A stretch of 64,000 nucleotides of DNA from DASUPK01 sp963774305. Its GTDB lineage: Bacteria; Actinomycetota; Thermoleophilia; Solirubrobacterales; 70-9. Below, piece by piece: positions 39,908-47,285 of the stretch (position 1 is the first letter of the stretch; each line of letters opens with the position of its first letter). Below the pieces are notes generated by a model. The model made no database searches, was not told where the DNA came from, and saw nothing but the letters and a program-made list of their open reading frames with translations. A program made the translations under genes and the position numbers. The stretch covers positions 62,001 through 126,000 of the forward strand of contig CAVZEM010000009.1 of assembly GCA_963774305.1 (NCBI GenBank), written 5' to 3'.

Positions 39908-40786
39908 ATGCGCGCCGCCGCCGTACAGCTCAACTCCACTGACGAATACGACCGCAACCTCGAGGTTGCCGAGCGCCTCGTTCGAGGGGCCGCCGCCGAG
40001 GGCGCGGAGCTGGTCGTCCTGCCCGAGAAGTGGACGGTCCTGGGGTCGCCCGAGGCGATCCGCTCATGCGCCGAGCCGCTCGATGGCCCTGCCCTGACCG
40101 CGGCCGCCGGCTGGGCGCGTGAGCTCGGCATTCACCTCGTGGCGGGCAGCGTCCCGGAGATCGTCCCGGACCGGGAGAAGCTCGCCAACACCTCCGTGAT
40201 GTTCGGCCCCGACGGGGAGCGCCGCGCGGTCTACCGCAAGATCCACATGTTCGACGTCGAGGTCGGCGACGTCGAATATCGCGAGTCGGCGATCGAGGAG
40301 GCCGGAGACGAGATCGCCGTCGGCGAGGCCGGCGGTGTCATGGTCGGGCTGACCATCTGTTACGACCTTCGGTTTCCCGAGCTCTACCGCATCCTCACGC
40401 TGCGAGGGGCGCGGGTGATCACCGTCCCCTCCGCCTTCACCGAGCGGACCGGACGCGACCACTGGGAGGTCCTGATTCGCGCCAGGGCAGTCGAGGACCA
40501 GGTCTTCATGGTCGCTGCGGGCCAGATCGGGTTCGCCCCGCCCCATTACCGGAGCTATGGCCGCTCGATGATCGTCGACGCCTGGGGTGTGGTCATGTCC
40601 CAGGCCGCCGACACGGAGTGCTTCGTCTCCGCCGACCTCGACTTCACCATCCAGGACGAGATGCGAAACAGCCTGCCCAGCCTCCGCCACCGCCGTTCGG
40701 ACGCCTATCGCTGGCCCGAGGACAACCCCGACGAGACGGTCCAGGCATCGGTCGCCGAGCCGGCGACACCGGCTGGAGCGCCATGA
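39908..40786 (+). CDS. Carbon-nitrogen hydrolase (nitrilase superfamily)
   Basis: 292 residues. The Glu-Lys-Cys triad is clear: Glu40 in VVLPEKW, Lys111 in VYRKIHMFD, Cys151 in LTICYDLRFPELYR. HMFDVEVGD and the CYDLRFPELYR block fit the Nit/omega-amidase branch, which hydrolyses amides such as deaminated glutathione or alpha-ketoglutaramate, rather than true nitrilases. GGGAGAG precedes the ATG. The stop overlaps the start of the tetR gene (ATGA). Confidence 0.9.
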   Translation: MRAAAVQLNSTDEYDRNLEVAERLVRGAAAEGAELVVLPEKWTVLGSPEAIRSCAEPLDGPALTAAAGWARELGIHLVAGSVPEIVPDREKLANTSVMFGPDGERRAVYRKIHMFDVEVGDVEYRESAIEEAGDEIAVGEAGGVMVGLTICYDLRFPELYRILTLRGARVITVPSAFTERTGRDHWEVLIRARAVEDQVFMVAAGQIGFAPPHYRSYGRSMIVDAWGVVMSQAADTECFVSADLDFTIQDEMRNSLPSLRHRRSDAYRWPEDNPDETVQASVAEPATPAGAP

Positions 40787-41409
40787 TGGCTCAGTCGCCG
40801 GCCCCCGACAAGCGCCGCGCCATCCTCGACGCCGCGATCACCGTCTTCGCCCGCCAGGGCTTCCACAGCGCCCGCGTCTCGGACGTCGCGGCAGACGCCG
40901 GGGTCGCCTACGGCCTCGTCTACCACTACTTCGACTCCAAGGACCAGATGCTCAACGAGCTCTTCTCCGAGCGCTGGGCCCTGCTGCTCGAGGCGAGCCA
41001 GGAAGTGAGAAGCAGTGACGCCCCGCCACGCGACAAGCTCGCCGGCGTCGCGAACTTCATCATCGAGTCCTATCGGCACGAGCCGGAGCTGATGAAGGTG
41101 ATCATCGTCGAGGTCACCCGAGCGGCGAATTCGTTCGGCCGCACCCACCTGCCCGAGATCCGTCAGGCCTACGACCTGGTCGCGGAGATCGTCTCCGACG
41201 CCCAGGAGGCCGGCGAGTTCCGCGACGACGTGGATCCGAGCTTCGCCGCGATGGTCTTCTACGGCGCGATCGAGCAGCTGCTCACCGGGTGGATCTTCGA
41301 GTCGATCCCCGCCGCCGACGCGGACTACGAGCGCGCCAAGCGTCTCGTCGTCGAGACGATCTGCGACGGCCTGGAGCCCAGGCCGGTCGGCAACGTGGTC
41401 GCGGGCTAG
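40783..41409 (+). CDS. TetR family transcriptional regulator
   Basis: 208 residues from ATG at 40783 (a second ATG at 40786). The HTH is clear: RRAILDAAITVFARQGFHS, SDVAADAGVAYGLVYHYFDSK. The C-terminal part contains the FadR/AcrR-type segment HEPELMKVIIVEVTRAANSF. It is co-translated with the nitrilase gene through an ATGA overlap. The palindrome at 39847-39860 is its best candidate operator, giving negative autoregulation. The ligand is unknown. Confidence 0.9.
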   Translation: MMAQSPAPDKRRAILDAAITVFARQGFHSARVSDVAADAGVAYGLVYHYFDSKDQMLNELFSERWALLLEASQEVRSSDAPPRDKLAGVANFIIESYRHEPELMKVIIVEVTRAANSFGRTHLPEIRQAYDLVAEIVSDAQEAGEFRDDVDPSFAAMVFYGAIEQLLTGWIFESIPAADADYERAKRLVVETICDGLEPRPVGNVVAG

Positions 41410-41416
41410 CCGCCAT

Positions 41417-42697
41417 ATGTGGGAGGGACTGGCAAGGACTGAGCGCCAGGACCGCGTTCTGCACGGGACGGCGAAGCTCGCGAACGTCCTGCTCGGTCTG
41501 GTGCTGCTGCCGCTCTGGCTCTTCGGCCAGCTGATCGGCGGCCGCGTTCGGGACTTCCTGATGCGCCTGGAGCAGCGCGGCAGGCGGCCGCTCCCGGTTC
41601 CTTCGGAGCGCGAGCGCACGATGGACGCCCTCATGCAGGACCTGCAGGCGATCCCTGAGCACCTGCGCCACTCGGACTTCGCGGAGCTCCGGAAGGGCTT
41701 CGCCGACATCTCCAACTTCGTAGTCGCCCAGCACCGCGAGGGAGCGGTGATCGGCTACCGCTACCCGGGCCAGTTCAAGGACCACATCGTCGAGGGAGCG
41801 GACGGCGAGCGGATCGCCGCCTCCATCGCGCTGCAGGAGGCGGCCCGTCCATCGCTGATCGTCGTCCACGGGCTCTTCACCTCGAGCCGCTTCGACTACG
41901 TCCGTCAGATCGCCGTCCGCGCGTTCTACGAATGGGGCTTCAACGTGGCGGCTCTCGATCTCCGCAGCTTCGGCATGACCGAGCTGACCAGCCCGGCGCC
42001 CTCGACCGGCGGCTGGAAGGAGGGCCTCGACATCCTGGCGCTCGCTCGCTACATGAAGGAGCTCGGCGGCACGAGCGTCGGCGCGCTCGGCATCTCGCTC
42101 GGCGGCTCCTCGGTGCTGAACGCCTCCGACCAGGAGGACACGGCGACGGCGCTGGACGGAGGGATCCTCGCGGTCTCGCCGCCCGCCATCCCGAAGCTCG
42201 CCTGGGAGAGGCTCTCCGAGCCGGTTCCGCGGGGGCACCCGCGCTATCCGATCCACCGCGCCTTCGAGGCAGCGCTGATCTCCCGGATCCGCTCCGGCCG
42301 CTGGCCGCCGGAAGCCGAGGACATGCTGCGGGCGATGGAGGTCGTCTCAGCCCCGTACTACAAGGTCGACGCCGAGGAGATCTGGACCCGCTCGCGCGGC
42401 ATCGACCACGTCCCCAACGCCAAGGTCCCGCTGCTCATCCTCCACCCGGAGGACGACCACATCATCAAGGTGGAGCACGCCCGGATGCTGCAGCAGGCTG
42501 CGAACGGCAACGATCTGGTCCGCGTCTGGATCCTCCGCGCCGGGTCCCACGGCCTGCTCGAGGCCGCCGACCCGCGCTGGACCCACGCGGTTTACCGCAC
42601 GTTCTTCGAGCGCTGGGCGACCTATGCCGAGCGCACCGTCGGCCAGGCCAACGGCGGAAGCCCTGAGTTGGTTTACTCCTCGCAGGAGCCCGGGTAG
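41417..42697 (+). CDS. Alpha/beta hydrolase with N-terminal membrane segment
   Basis: 426 residues. A hydrophobic stretch at residues 21-40 (LANVLLGLVLLPLWLFGQLI) probably anchors it in the membrane. The hydrolase core shows the oxyanion VVHGLFTSS near 149-157, nucleophile elbow GISLGGS with Ser227, an acid in HPEDDHII and the His of GSHGLLE. This resembles YheT/EMBL-type esterases. It may be a lipase or esterase acting at the membrane. It starts 7 bases after the tetR stop and is followed by three small envelope-protein genes. Confidence 0.83.
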   Translation: MWEGLARTERQDRVLHGTAKLANVLLGLVLLPLWLFGQLIGGRVRDFLMRLEQRGRRPLPVPSERERTMDALMQDLQAIPEHLRHSDFAELRKGFADISNFVVAQHREGAVIGYRYPGQFKDHIVEGADGERIAASIALQEAARPSLIVVHGLFTSSRFDYVRQIAVRAFYEWGFNVAALDLRSFGMTELTSPAPSTGGWKEGLDILALARYMKELGGTSVGALGISLGGSSVLNASDQEDTATALDGGILAVSPPAIPKLAWERLSEPVPRGHPRYPIHRAFEAALISRIRSGRWPPEAEDMLRAMEVVSAPYYKVDAEEIWTRSRGIDHVPNAKVPLLILHPEDDHIIKVEHARMLQQAANGNDLVRVWILRAGSHGLLEAADPRWTHAVYRTFFERWATYAERTVGQANGGSPELVYSSQEPG

Positions 42698-42725
42698 CGC
42701 GAATCCCGGGAGAGGAGGCCAAGGA

Positions 42726-42860
42726 ATGGACAGCGAAATCTTGAGGCGACTGATCTGGGCGGGCCTGCTGGCGGCCACCGGCGCGCTGGCGACCGTCGCC
42801 GCGCACCGGCTCTCGGAGGTCATCTGGCGGCGCGTCTTCAAAGAGGAGCCGCCCGAATGA
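42726..42860 (+). CDS. Small single-pass membrane protein
   Basis: 44 residues. A strong GAGGAGG precedes the ATG by about 8 bases. The product is one helix, RLIWAGLLAATGALATVAAH, with a basic flank and a C-terminal EEPPE. Its stop overlaps the next gene (ATGA). Together with the holin-like and DUF3618 genes it forms a small envelope operon common in actinobacteria; it may be a shortened DUF4235-like protein, though this is uncertain. Confidence 0.72.
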   Translation: MDSEILRRLIWAGLLAATGALATVAAHRLSEVIWRRVFKEEPPE

Positions 42861-43327
42861 CCGACGGCAAGGGAACGCAGTCGACGCAGACCCCTCCGGC
42901 CTCGTCGGAGGGCGAGCGCCCGGTCGAGGACATGACGGTCGGCGAGCTCGTCTTCGAGGTCTCCGATCAGGCGTCGGTCCTGATCCGGGAGGAGATCGAG
43001 CTCGCCAAGACCGAGGTCACGGAGAAGCTCAACAGCCTGCTGCGCGGCTCGGTCGCCGGGCTCGTGGCGGGGGTCTTCGCTCTGCTCGCCCTCGCGCTAG
43101 CGATGCACGGCTTCGCCTGGCTCCTCAACGACCTGGTCTTCAACAACCCCTGGGCCGGCTTCTTCGTCGAGGCGGCGGTCTTCCTGCTGATCGGCGCCGG
43201 TGCGGGGCTCTTCGCCTGGCGATCGTTCAAGCGAGCGGCTCCGCCGACTCCCGACATGGCGATCGAGGAGGCCAAGGAGATCAAGGCTGCTTTCGAGGGA
43301 CAGAACGGACAGGAGGACGCACCATGA
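42857..43327 (+). CDS. Phage holin superfamily-like (DUF1469) membrane protein
   Basis: 156 residues. An N-terminal soluble part with an amphipathic helix (ELVFEVSDQASVLIREEIEL) precedes two membrane helices (GLVAGVFALLALALAMHGF and FFVEAAVFLLIGAGAGLFA) and a C-terminal charged helix. This is the actinobacterial DUF1469 pattern. Despite the family name it is a chromosomal envelope gene, not a phage holin; no phage gene is near. ATGA overlaps at both ends make it the middle of a three-gene unit. Cell role unknown. Confidence 0.82.
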   Translation: MTDGKGTQSTQTPPASSEGERPVEDMTVGELVFEVSDQASVLIREEIELAKTEVTEKLNSLLRGSVAGLVAGVFALLALALAMHGFAWLLNDLVFNNPWAGFFVEAAVFLLIGAGAGLFAWRSFKRAAPPTPDMAIEEAKEIKAAFEGQNGQEDAP

Positions 43328-43599
43328 GCACCCCAGCGAGCCGGACGCTGCCCACACGAGGCAACGGACGCCGGCCCATGCCGCCGCCCGGCACGCGCTC
43401 GGCCGAGCAGATCAGGCGAGACATCGTCCAGCAGCGCCAGGAGTTCTCCCGCTCGGTCGATGCCCTGCGGCACAGGTGGGTTCAGGTGACCGACGTCCGC
43501 CGCCAGATTCGCGAGCACCGCACGGAGCTCGCCGTGGGCGCCGCAGTGGTGGGCTTCCTGATCGGCGGGGCGATCGCGCTCGGCCGCCGCCGCGGTTAG
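43324..43599 (+). CDS. DUF3618 family protein
   Basis: 91 residues. A proline-rich disordered start is followed by RSAEQIRRDIVQQRQEFSRS and VDALRHRW, the DUF3618 helix pattern, and one C-terminal membrane helix (LAVGAAVVGFLIGGAIAL) with an RRRG end. Function unknown; always found beside DUF1469-type proteins. It starts in the previous stop (ATGA) and shares TTAG with the stop of the convergent degV gene. Confidence 0.82.
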   Translation: MSTPASRTLPTRGNGRRPMPPPGTRSAEQIRRDIVQQRQEFSRSVDALRHRWVQVTDVRRQIREHRTELAVGAAVVGFLIGGAIALGRRRG

Positions 43600-44465
43600 G
43601 ACTGAAGCAAGGAGCTGGGGATGCCGCCGATCCCCAGGAGACCGGGGCCCACGTGGGCACCGATCACAGGGCCGACCTCGGACGTGAACACCGGGTCCGA
43701 GCCGAAGATCGGCTTGCAGGCCTCGACCAGCCGCGCGGCGTTCTCCGGATCCTGGACGTGCTGGACCACCCATGCATCGGCGCCGGCCTCATGGCGCTGG
43801 CGCCCGTAGTCGACCATTCGCTCGAACGCCCGGCTCCGGGTGCGGACCCGCTCGATCGGCGTGATCTCCTCCTCCAGCGTCAGGATCGGCTTGATCTTCA
43901 GAGTCGTCCCGATCCAGGCGCGGGCCGCGCCGATCCGACCTCCCCGCCGCAGGTAGTCGAGGGTGTCGACGGCGAACCAGATCTTGAGCTGCGCGCGGGC
44001 CGCTTCCGCACGCTCAAGGGCCTCTGCCGCGCTGGCGCCGTTCTCGGCGGCGTTCGCGGCCGCCAGGATCATCAGCCCCATTCCCCCGGCTCCCGTCCGC
44101 GAATCGCAGACCGCGATCCTCTCCCCGCCCTTGCCGTCGGCGGTGAGGCGCTCCCTGGCCTGCATCGCCGACTCGCACGTGCCGGAGATCCCGGAGGAGA
44201 GATGTATCGAGATGATCTCCTTGCCCTCCGCGAGCAGCGGCTCGTAGAGGGAGATGAAGTCGCCGACCGAGGGCTGGGACGTCGTCACGGCCTGATCGGA
44301 GATGCGCAAGCGCTCGTAGAACGCGTGCAGGTCGGTGATGTCGGCTTCGCGTTCCTGCTCACCCTCGAGCCCCACGTAGAGGCTGACCTCCTTGATGTCG
44401 TGCGCGTCGAGCAGCTCGCGCGGCAGATATGAGGTCGTATCGGCGACGACCGCGGTCGAGGGCAT
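43596..44465 (-). CDS. DegV family fatty-acid binding protein
   Basis: 289 residues. Typical DegV/FakB features: STAVVADTTSYLP at the start, TTSQPSVGDF, IHLSSGISGTCESA, DSRTGAGGMGLM and TLDYLRRGGRIG. Family members bind a fatty acid for phosphorylation by FakA, which is not in the window. The start is ATG at 44465, 25 bases from the divergent SDR gene. It ends on TTAG shared with the DUF3618 gene. Confidence 0.9.
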   Translation of the reverse strand: MPSTAVVADTTSYLPRELLDAHDIKEVSLYVGLEGEQEREADITDLHAFYERLRISDQAVTTSQPSVGDFISLYEPLLAEGKEIISIHLSSGISGTCESAMQARERLTADGKGGERIAVCDSRTGAGGMGLMILAAANAAENGASAAEALERAEAARAQLKIWFAVDTLDYLRRGGRIGAARAWIGTTLKIKPILTLEEEITPIERVRTRSRAFERMVDYGRQRHEAGADAWVVQHVQDPENAARLVEACKPIFGSDPVFTSEVGPVIGAHVGPGLLGIGGIPSSLLQS

Positions 44466-44490
44466 CGGAGCGTTCTACCATGCGCGCCCT

Positions 44491-45543
44491 ATGTCGAAGA
44501 CGCTCGTCACCGGCGGGACGGGCTTTGTCGGCCTCCACGTTGTCCGGGAACTCGCCCGACGCGGCGACGATCTGAGGCTGCTGGTCCGCCCCGACAGCAA
44601 CACCAAGCCCCTCGAGGGCATCGATTTCGAGCGCACCGTCGGTGACGTCACCGACCGCAAGGCCGTGCGCAAGGCGATGAAGGGAGTCGAGCGGGTCTTC
44701 CACGTGGCCGGCACGACCTCGATGCGAAGCCGCGCCCGCGACCGGGTCTTCGAGGTGAATGTCGAGGGGACCCGGAACGTGATGGAGGAGGCGCTGCGCG
44801 CCGGGGTCGTCAAGGCGGTGCTCACCTCCAGCTCGAGCGCGGTGGGGGCCGCCAGGAAGGGCGAGACGATCGACGAGGACCAACCCTTCACGGTTGGGCG
44901 TCTCGGCATCGCCTACATCAACTCCAAGCACGAGGCCGAGCTGGTCTCGATGCGGGTGGCGGCCAAGGGCCTGCCGGTGGTGATCGTCAATCCCTCATTC
45001 GTGCTGGGACCCGATGACCCCAACCCGAGCGGCACCTCGAACGCGCTGGTCCGCCGGCTCCTTCTGCGCCGCATCCCAGGCTACTTGGACGGCGCCATCA
45101 ACATCGTCGACGTGCGCGACGTCGCCAAGGGCCACGTGCTCGCCGACGAGCGGGGCGAGGACGGCGAGCGCTACCTGCTCACCGGCCGGAACTTCACGCA
45201 GCAACGCCTCTTCGCCGACCTCAGCCGGATCGCCGGCGTGCCGCCCCCAGCGGTCCGAATCCAGGGGCGGCTGGCCGTGACCGGGGTGGAGGCGATGGAG
45301 CTGATCGGGCTGCGACTGCCGACCTCGGCAGACGAGGTCCGCTCCGGGAGCCAATGGTTCACCTACCGCAACGACAAGGCGCGCGAGCAGCTCGGCTGGG
45401 AGCCGCGGCCCCACGAGGAGACGCTCGAGGACACCGTCCGCTGGCAGCTCGAGGAGCTCGGGGAGCGCGCCCAGGGTCACCGGCTGACCGACATGGCCCT
45501 GCGCACGGCCGGCGGCGCCCTGCGCCTGCTTCCCTTCAGCTGA
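44491..45543 (+). CDS. NAD(P)-dependent epimerase/dehydratase, HpnA/dihydroflavonol reductase-like
   Basis: 350 residues from ATG at 44491. NAD(P) loop TGGTGFVGLHV, catalytic Ser in TSSSSAVG and YINSKHEAE (YxxxK). NPSFVLGPDDPNPSGTS and INIVDVRDVAKGH are as in hopanoid-associated sugar epimerase (HpnA) and dihydroflavonol-4-reductase-like proteins. TACCAT lies about 12 bases before the ATG. It is a distant paralogue of 38781-39755. Its stop overlaps the start of the GST-like gene by one base. Substrate unknown. Confidence 0.88.
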   Translation: MSKTLVTGGTGFVGLHVVRELARRGDDLRLLVRPDSNTKPLEGIDFERTVGDVTDRKAVRKAMKGVERVFHVAGTTSMRSRARDRVFEVNVEGTRNVMEEALRAGVVKAVLTSSSSAVGAARKGETIDEDQPFTVGRLGIAYINSKHEAELVSMRVAAKGLPVVIVNPSFVLGPDDPNPSGTSNALVRRLLLRRIPGYLDGAINIVDVRDVAKGHVLADERGEDGERYLLTGRNFTQQRLFADLSRIAGVPPPAVRIQGRLAVTGVEAMELIGLRLPTSADEVRSGSQWFTYRNDKAREQLGWEPRPHEETLEDTVRWQLEELGERAQGHRLTDMALRTAGGALRLLPFS

Positions 45544-45839
45544 TGAGCGAGCCCCGACGCGTCCTCTACCGCTGCGGCACACCGACCAACTTCCTCTGCC
45601 CGTGCGGAGCCGTCGCCCGCCGCCTGAACAAGCTCGGCCTCGAGCACCGAACCGAGCGCGTCCCCCGCCGGCGCTCGCGCCGCCCGGAGATCGTCGAGCT
45701 GACCAAGCGGCCGTACGTCCCGGTCCTGGTCGATGAGGAGGAGGTCGTCAGCGACTCGCGACGCATCCTCCAGTATCTGGATTGGCGCTACGGCGAATCG
45801 ACCGCTGCGGCTGAAAGCGCCTCCTCCGGATCCCAATAG
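45543..45839 (+). CDS. Glutathione S-transferase N-terminal (thioredoxin-fold) domain protein
   Basis: 98 residues. A CPC-type redox site (NFLCPCGAVARRLNKLGL) is followed by the cis-Pro loop PYVPVLVDEEEVVSDSRRIL and QYLDWRYG, the pattern of a stand-alone GST N-domain or glutaredoxin-like protein. No helical GST C-domain is present. A disulfide reductase or thiol-transfer role is possible. It follows the SDR gene with a one-base overlap. Its last 52 bases overlap the antisense remains of an NTF2-like gene. Confidence 0.8.
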   Translation: MSEPRRVLYRCGTPTNFLCPCGAVARRLNKLGLEHRTERVPRRRSRRPEIVELTKRPYVPVLVDEEEVVSDSRRILQYLDWRYGESTAAAESASSGSQ

Positions 45840-46142
45840 GCCCGCAGGTAGAGGAGCTTGCCGTCGCGTGCGCCGCAGACGTAGCCCCAGACGTGGTCGG
45901 TCGGCACGTCTCCAGCCGCCGACACGAGCGCGTAACGGATCAGGGCCACCACCCGATTCCCTGCTTCGACCACCCGCTCGAGAGTGAGCTCGCCCTCAAA
46001 GACCTCCATAGGGGTCCTCCTCATAGGTGATCTCGTCATGCCACCAGCGCTCGCGGAAGCGCTCACGCTGCTCAGGACCGCCGATTGGACCGCTCCATAC
46101 CTCCCACATCTGCCCCAGGCTGTCGATCTCCGCTGAGCTCAC
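45788..46142 (-). pseudogene. SnoaL/NTF2-like protein gene, split by frameshift or deletion
   Basis: Frame 1 from GTG at 46142 reads SLGQMWEVWSGPIGG to WWHDEITYEEDPYGGL and stops at about 45996. Frame 2 then reads MEVFEGELTLERVVEAGN, RVVALIRYALVSAAGDVP, HVWGYVCGARDGKLLYLR and AYWDPEEALSAA to 45788. Together they give the start and end of a SnoaL-like domain, but about 20 residues normally found between them are missing, so an internal deletion with frame change is likely. The 3' part overlaps the GST-like gene. The second half could still be made from its own ATG (near 46006), without known use. Confidence 0.6.
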
Positions 46143-46177
46143 GCACGCAGTATCTCCGAGTACGCGGGACGGCCCTC

Positions 46178-46183
46178 TACAAT
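46178..46183 (+). promoter_or_regulatory. -10 element of erpA-like gene
   Basis: TACAAT, 5 of 6 matches to TATAAT, 8 bases before the ATG at 46192. The spacing predicts transcription starting at or beside the A of the start codon, a leaderless mRNA. No clear -35 box. Confidence 0.55.
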
Positions 46184-46191
46184 GTGTCGCG

Positions 46192-46566
46192 ATGACTGAG
46201 GCACCAGAGCCCATCACGCTGACCGACAAGGCCGCGGGCAAGATCAAGGAGCTGCTCGGTGAGCAGGAGAACGGAGCCGAGCAGGCTCTTCGCGTCGCCG
46301 TCCGCGGCGGCGGATGCTCCGGCTTCCAATACGCCCTCGCCTTCGACGCGCCCAAGGAGGACGACCACCGCTTCGAGAATCAGGGCGTGGCGGTCGTCGT
46401 CGACAAGACGAGCATGCAGTTCGTCTACGGCTCCGAGGTCGACTGGGTCGACGGTCTCCAGGGCGCCGGCTTCGCGGTCAACAACCCGAATGTCGAAGCC
46501 GCCTGCGGCTGCGGCTCTTCCTTCCAGGTGAAGGAAGACACGGCCGAGCGGGCCGCCGCGGTCTAG
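46192..46566 (+). CDS. Iron-sulfur cluster insertion protein, A-type carrier (ErpA/IscA-like)
   Basis: 124 residues. The three conserved cysteines are present: Cys42 in GGGCSGFQY and Cys105/Cys107 in ACGCGSSF. The protein receives an Fe-S cluster from a scaffold and hands it to apo-enzymes. It is convergent, 16 bases apart, with a Grx4-BolA-ferredoxin reductase-HemQ series that also serves Fe-S and haem. BioB in this window is itself a client class. The start is set by the TACAAT box and by the family N-terminus. Confidence 0.93.
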   Translation: MTEAPEPITLTDKAAGKIKELLGEQENGAEQALRVAVRGGGCSGFQYALAFDAPKEDDHRFENQGVAVVVDKTSMQFVYGSEVDWVDGLQGAGFAVNNPNVEAACGCGSSFQVKEDTAERAAAV

Positions 46567-46582
46567 CCGGAACCGGTCGGAA

Positions 46583-46981
46583 CTAGCGCTGGATCTGGAT
46601 CGGCGGGCTCTGCTGCGGGTCTGCTTGGAGGTCCTGCTTGGCCGACATCGCCGGCCGCTCAGGTTGCTCGACGCCGAGTAGCGTCGCGAGCTCGCCGGAG
46701 TCGTCCATCTCCTCGACGATGTCGCAGCCGCCCACCAGTTGGCCGTTGACGTAGAGCTGGGGGAAGGTCTGCCAGTCGGAGATCTCGGCGGTCACCTCGC
46801 GCAGAGGCTGGAGCGCCGGGAGGACGTCGACCGCGCCGTACTCGACCCCGTAGGTCTCGAGCACGTTGACGACCCGCATGGAGAAGCCGCACTGAGGCGC
46901 CTCCGGGTTGCCCTTCATGAAGAGAAGGACCTTGTTCTCCCGGATGAGCTCCTCGACCTTGTCCTTGAGAGTGGGTTCCAT
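46583..46981 (-). CDS. Monothiol glutaredoxin, Grx4 family
   Basis: 132 residues from ATG at 46981. The CGFS active site (Cys31) stands in the usual PQCGFSMRVVNVL, with WQTFPQLYVNGQLVGGCDI downstream for glutathione binding. CGFS glutaredoxins bind a bridging [2Fe-2S] cluster and pair with BolA proteins; a bolA gene is directly upstream. The C-terminal ~25 residues (PERPAMSAKQDLQ onward) are an unconserved Gln/Pro-rich tail. A TTACTTAT box just before the ATG may act as its own promoter. Confidence 0.93.
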   Translation of the reverse strand: MEPTLKDKVEELIRENKVLLFMKGNPEAPQCGFSMRVVNVLETYGVEYGAVDVLPALQPLREVTAEISDWQTFPQLYVNGQLVGGCDIVEEMDDSGELATLLGVEQPERPAMSAKQDLQADPQQSPPIQIQR

Positions 46982-47045
46982 AAGTAATCGGGTTGCTCCT
47001 CGGCTTCGCCTACGGAGCACCCTCGGATCACACTATACGCAGCCG

Positions 47046-47282
47046 CTACTCCGGCACCGAGGTCTTGACGGAGAGCGCGTGAATCGAGCCGTCGTCGAAG
47101 CGTGCCTGGACGGCCTTCTTGACGAGCTTGTGCTGCTCGATCCGCGAGAGGCCCTCGAACTGGGGTGCGGTGACGGTGGCGCGCAGGTGGTCCTGAGTCC
47201 CGGTCTCGTCGACGACCTCGACCCGTGCTCCGGGCAGCGAGGCCTCGATCATCAGCCGCACCTCGTCGGTCGAGATCGCCAT
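47046..47282 (-). CDS. BolA family protein
   Basis: 78 residues, a short BolA. The motif DHLRATVTAPQFEGLSRIEQH leads to HKLVKKAVQARFDDGSIHAL, the helix-turn region with the cluster-ligand His used in Grx4-BolA complexes. It lies 64 bases upstream of grx4 and 3 bases behind the ferredoxin reductase gene. A Grx4-BolA [2Fe-2S] complex for iron sensing or cluster delivery is the expected role. Confidence 0.92.
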   Translation of the reverse strand: MAISTDEVRLMIEASLPGARVEVVDETGTQDHLRATVTAPQFEGLSRIEQHKLVKKAVQARFDDGSIHALSVKTSVPE

Positions 47283-47285
47283 CGC

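Noticed and set aside
42857..43327. Prophage holin
   Set aside because: The family name is misleading; the gene sits in a standard actinobacterial DUF1469-DUF3618 unit with no phage gene nearby.
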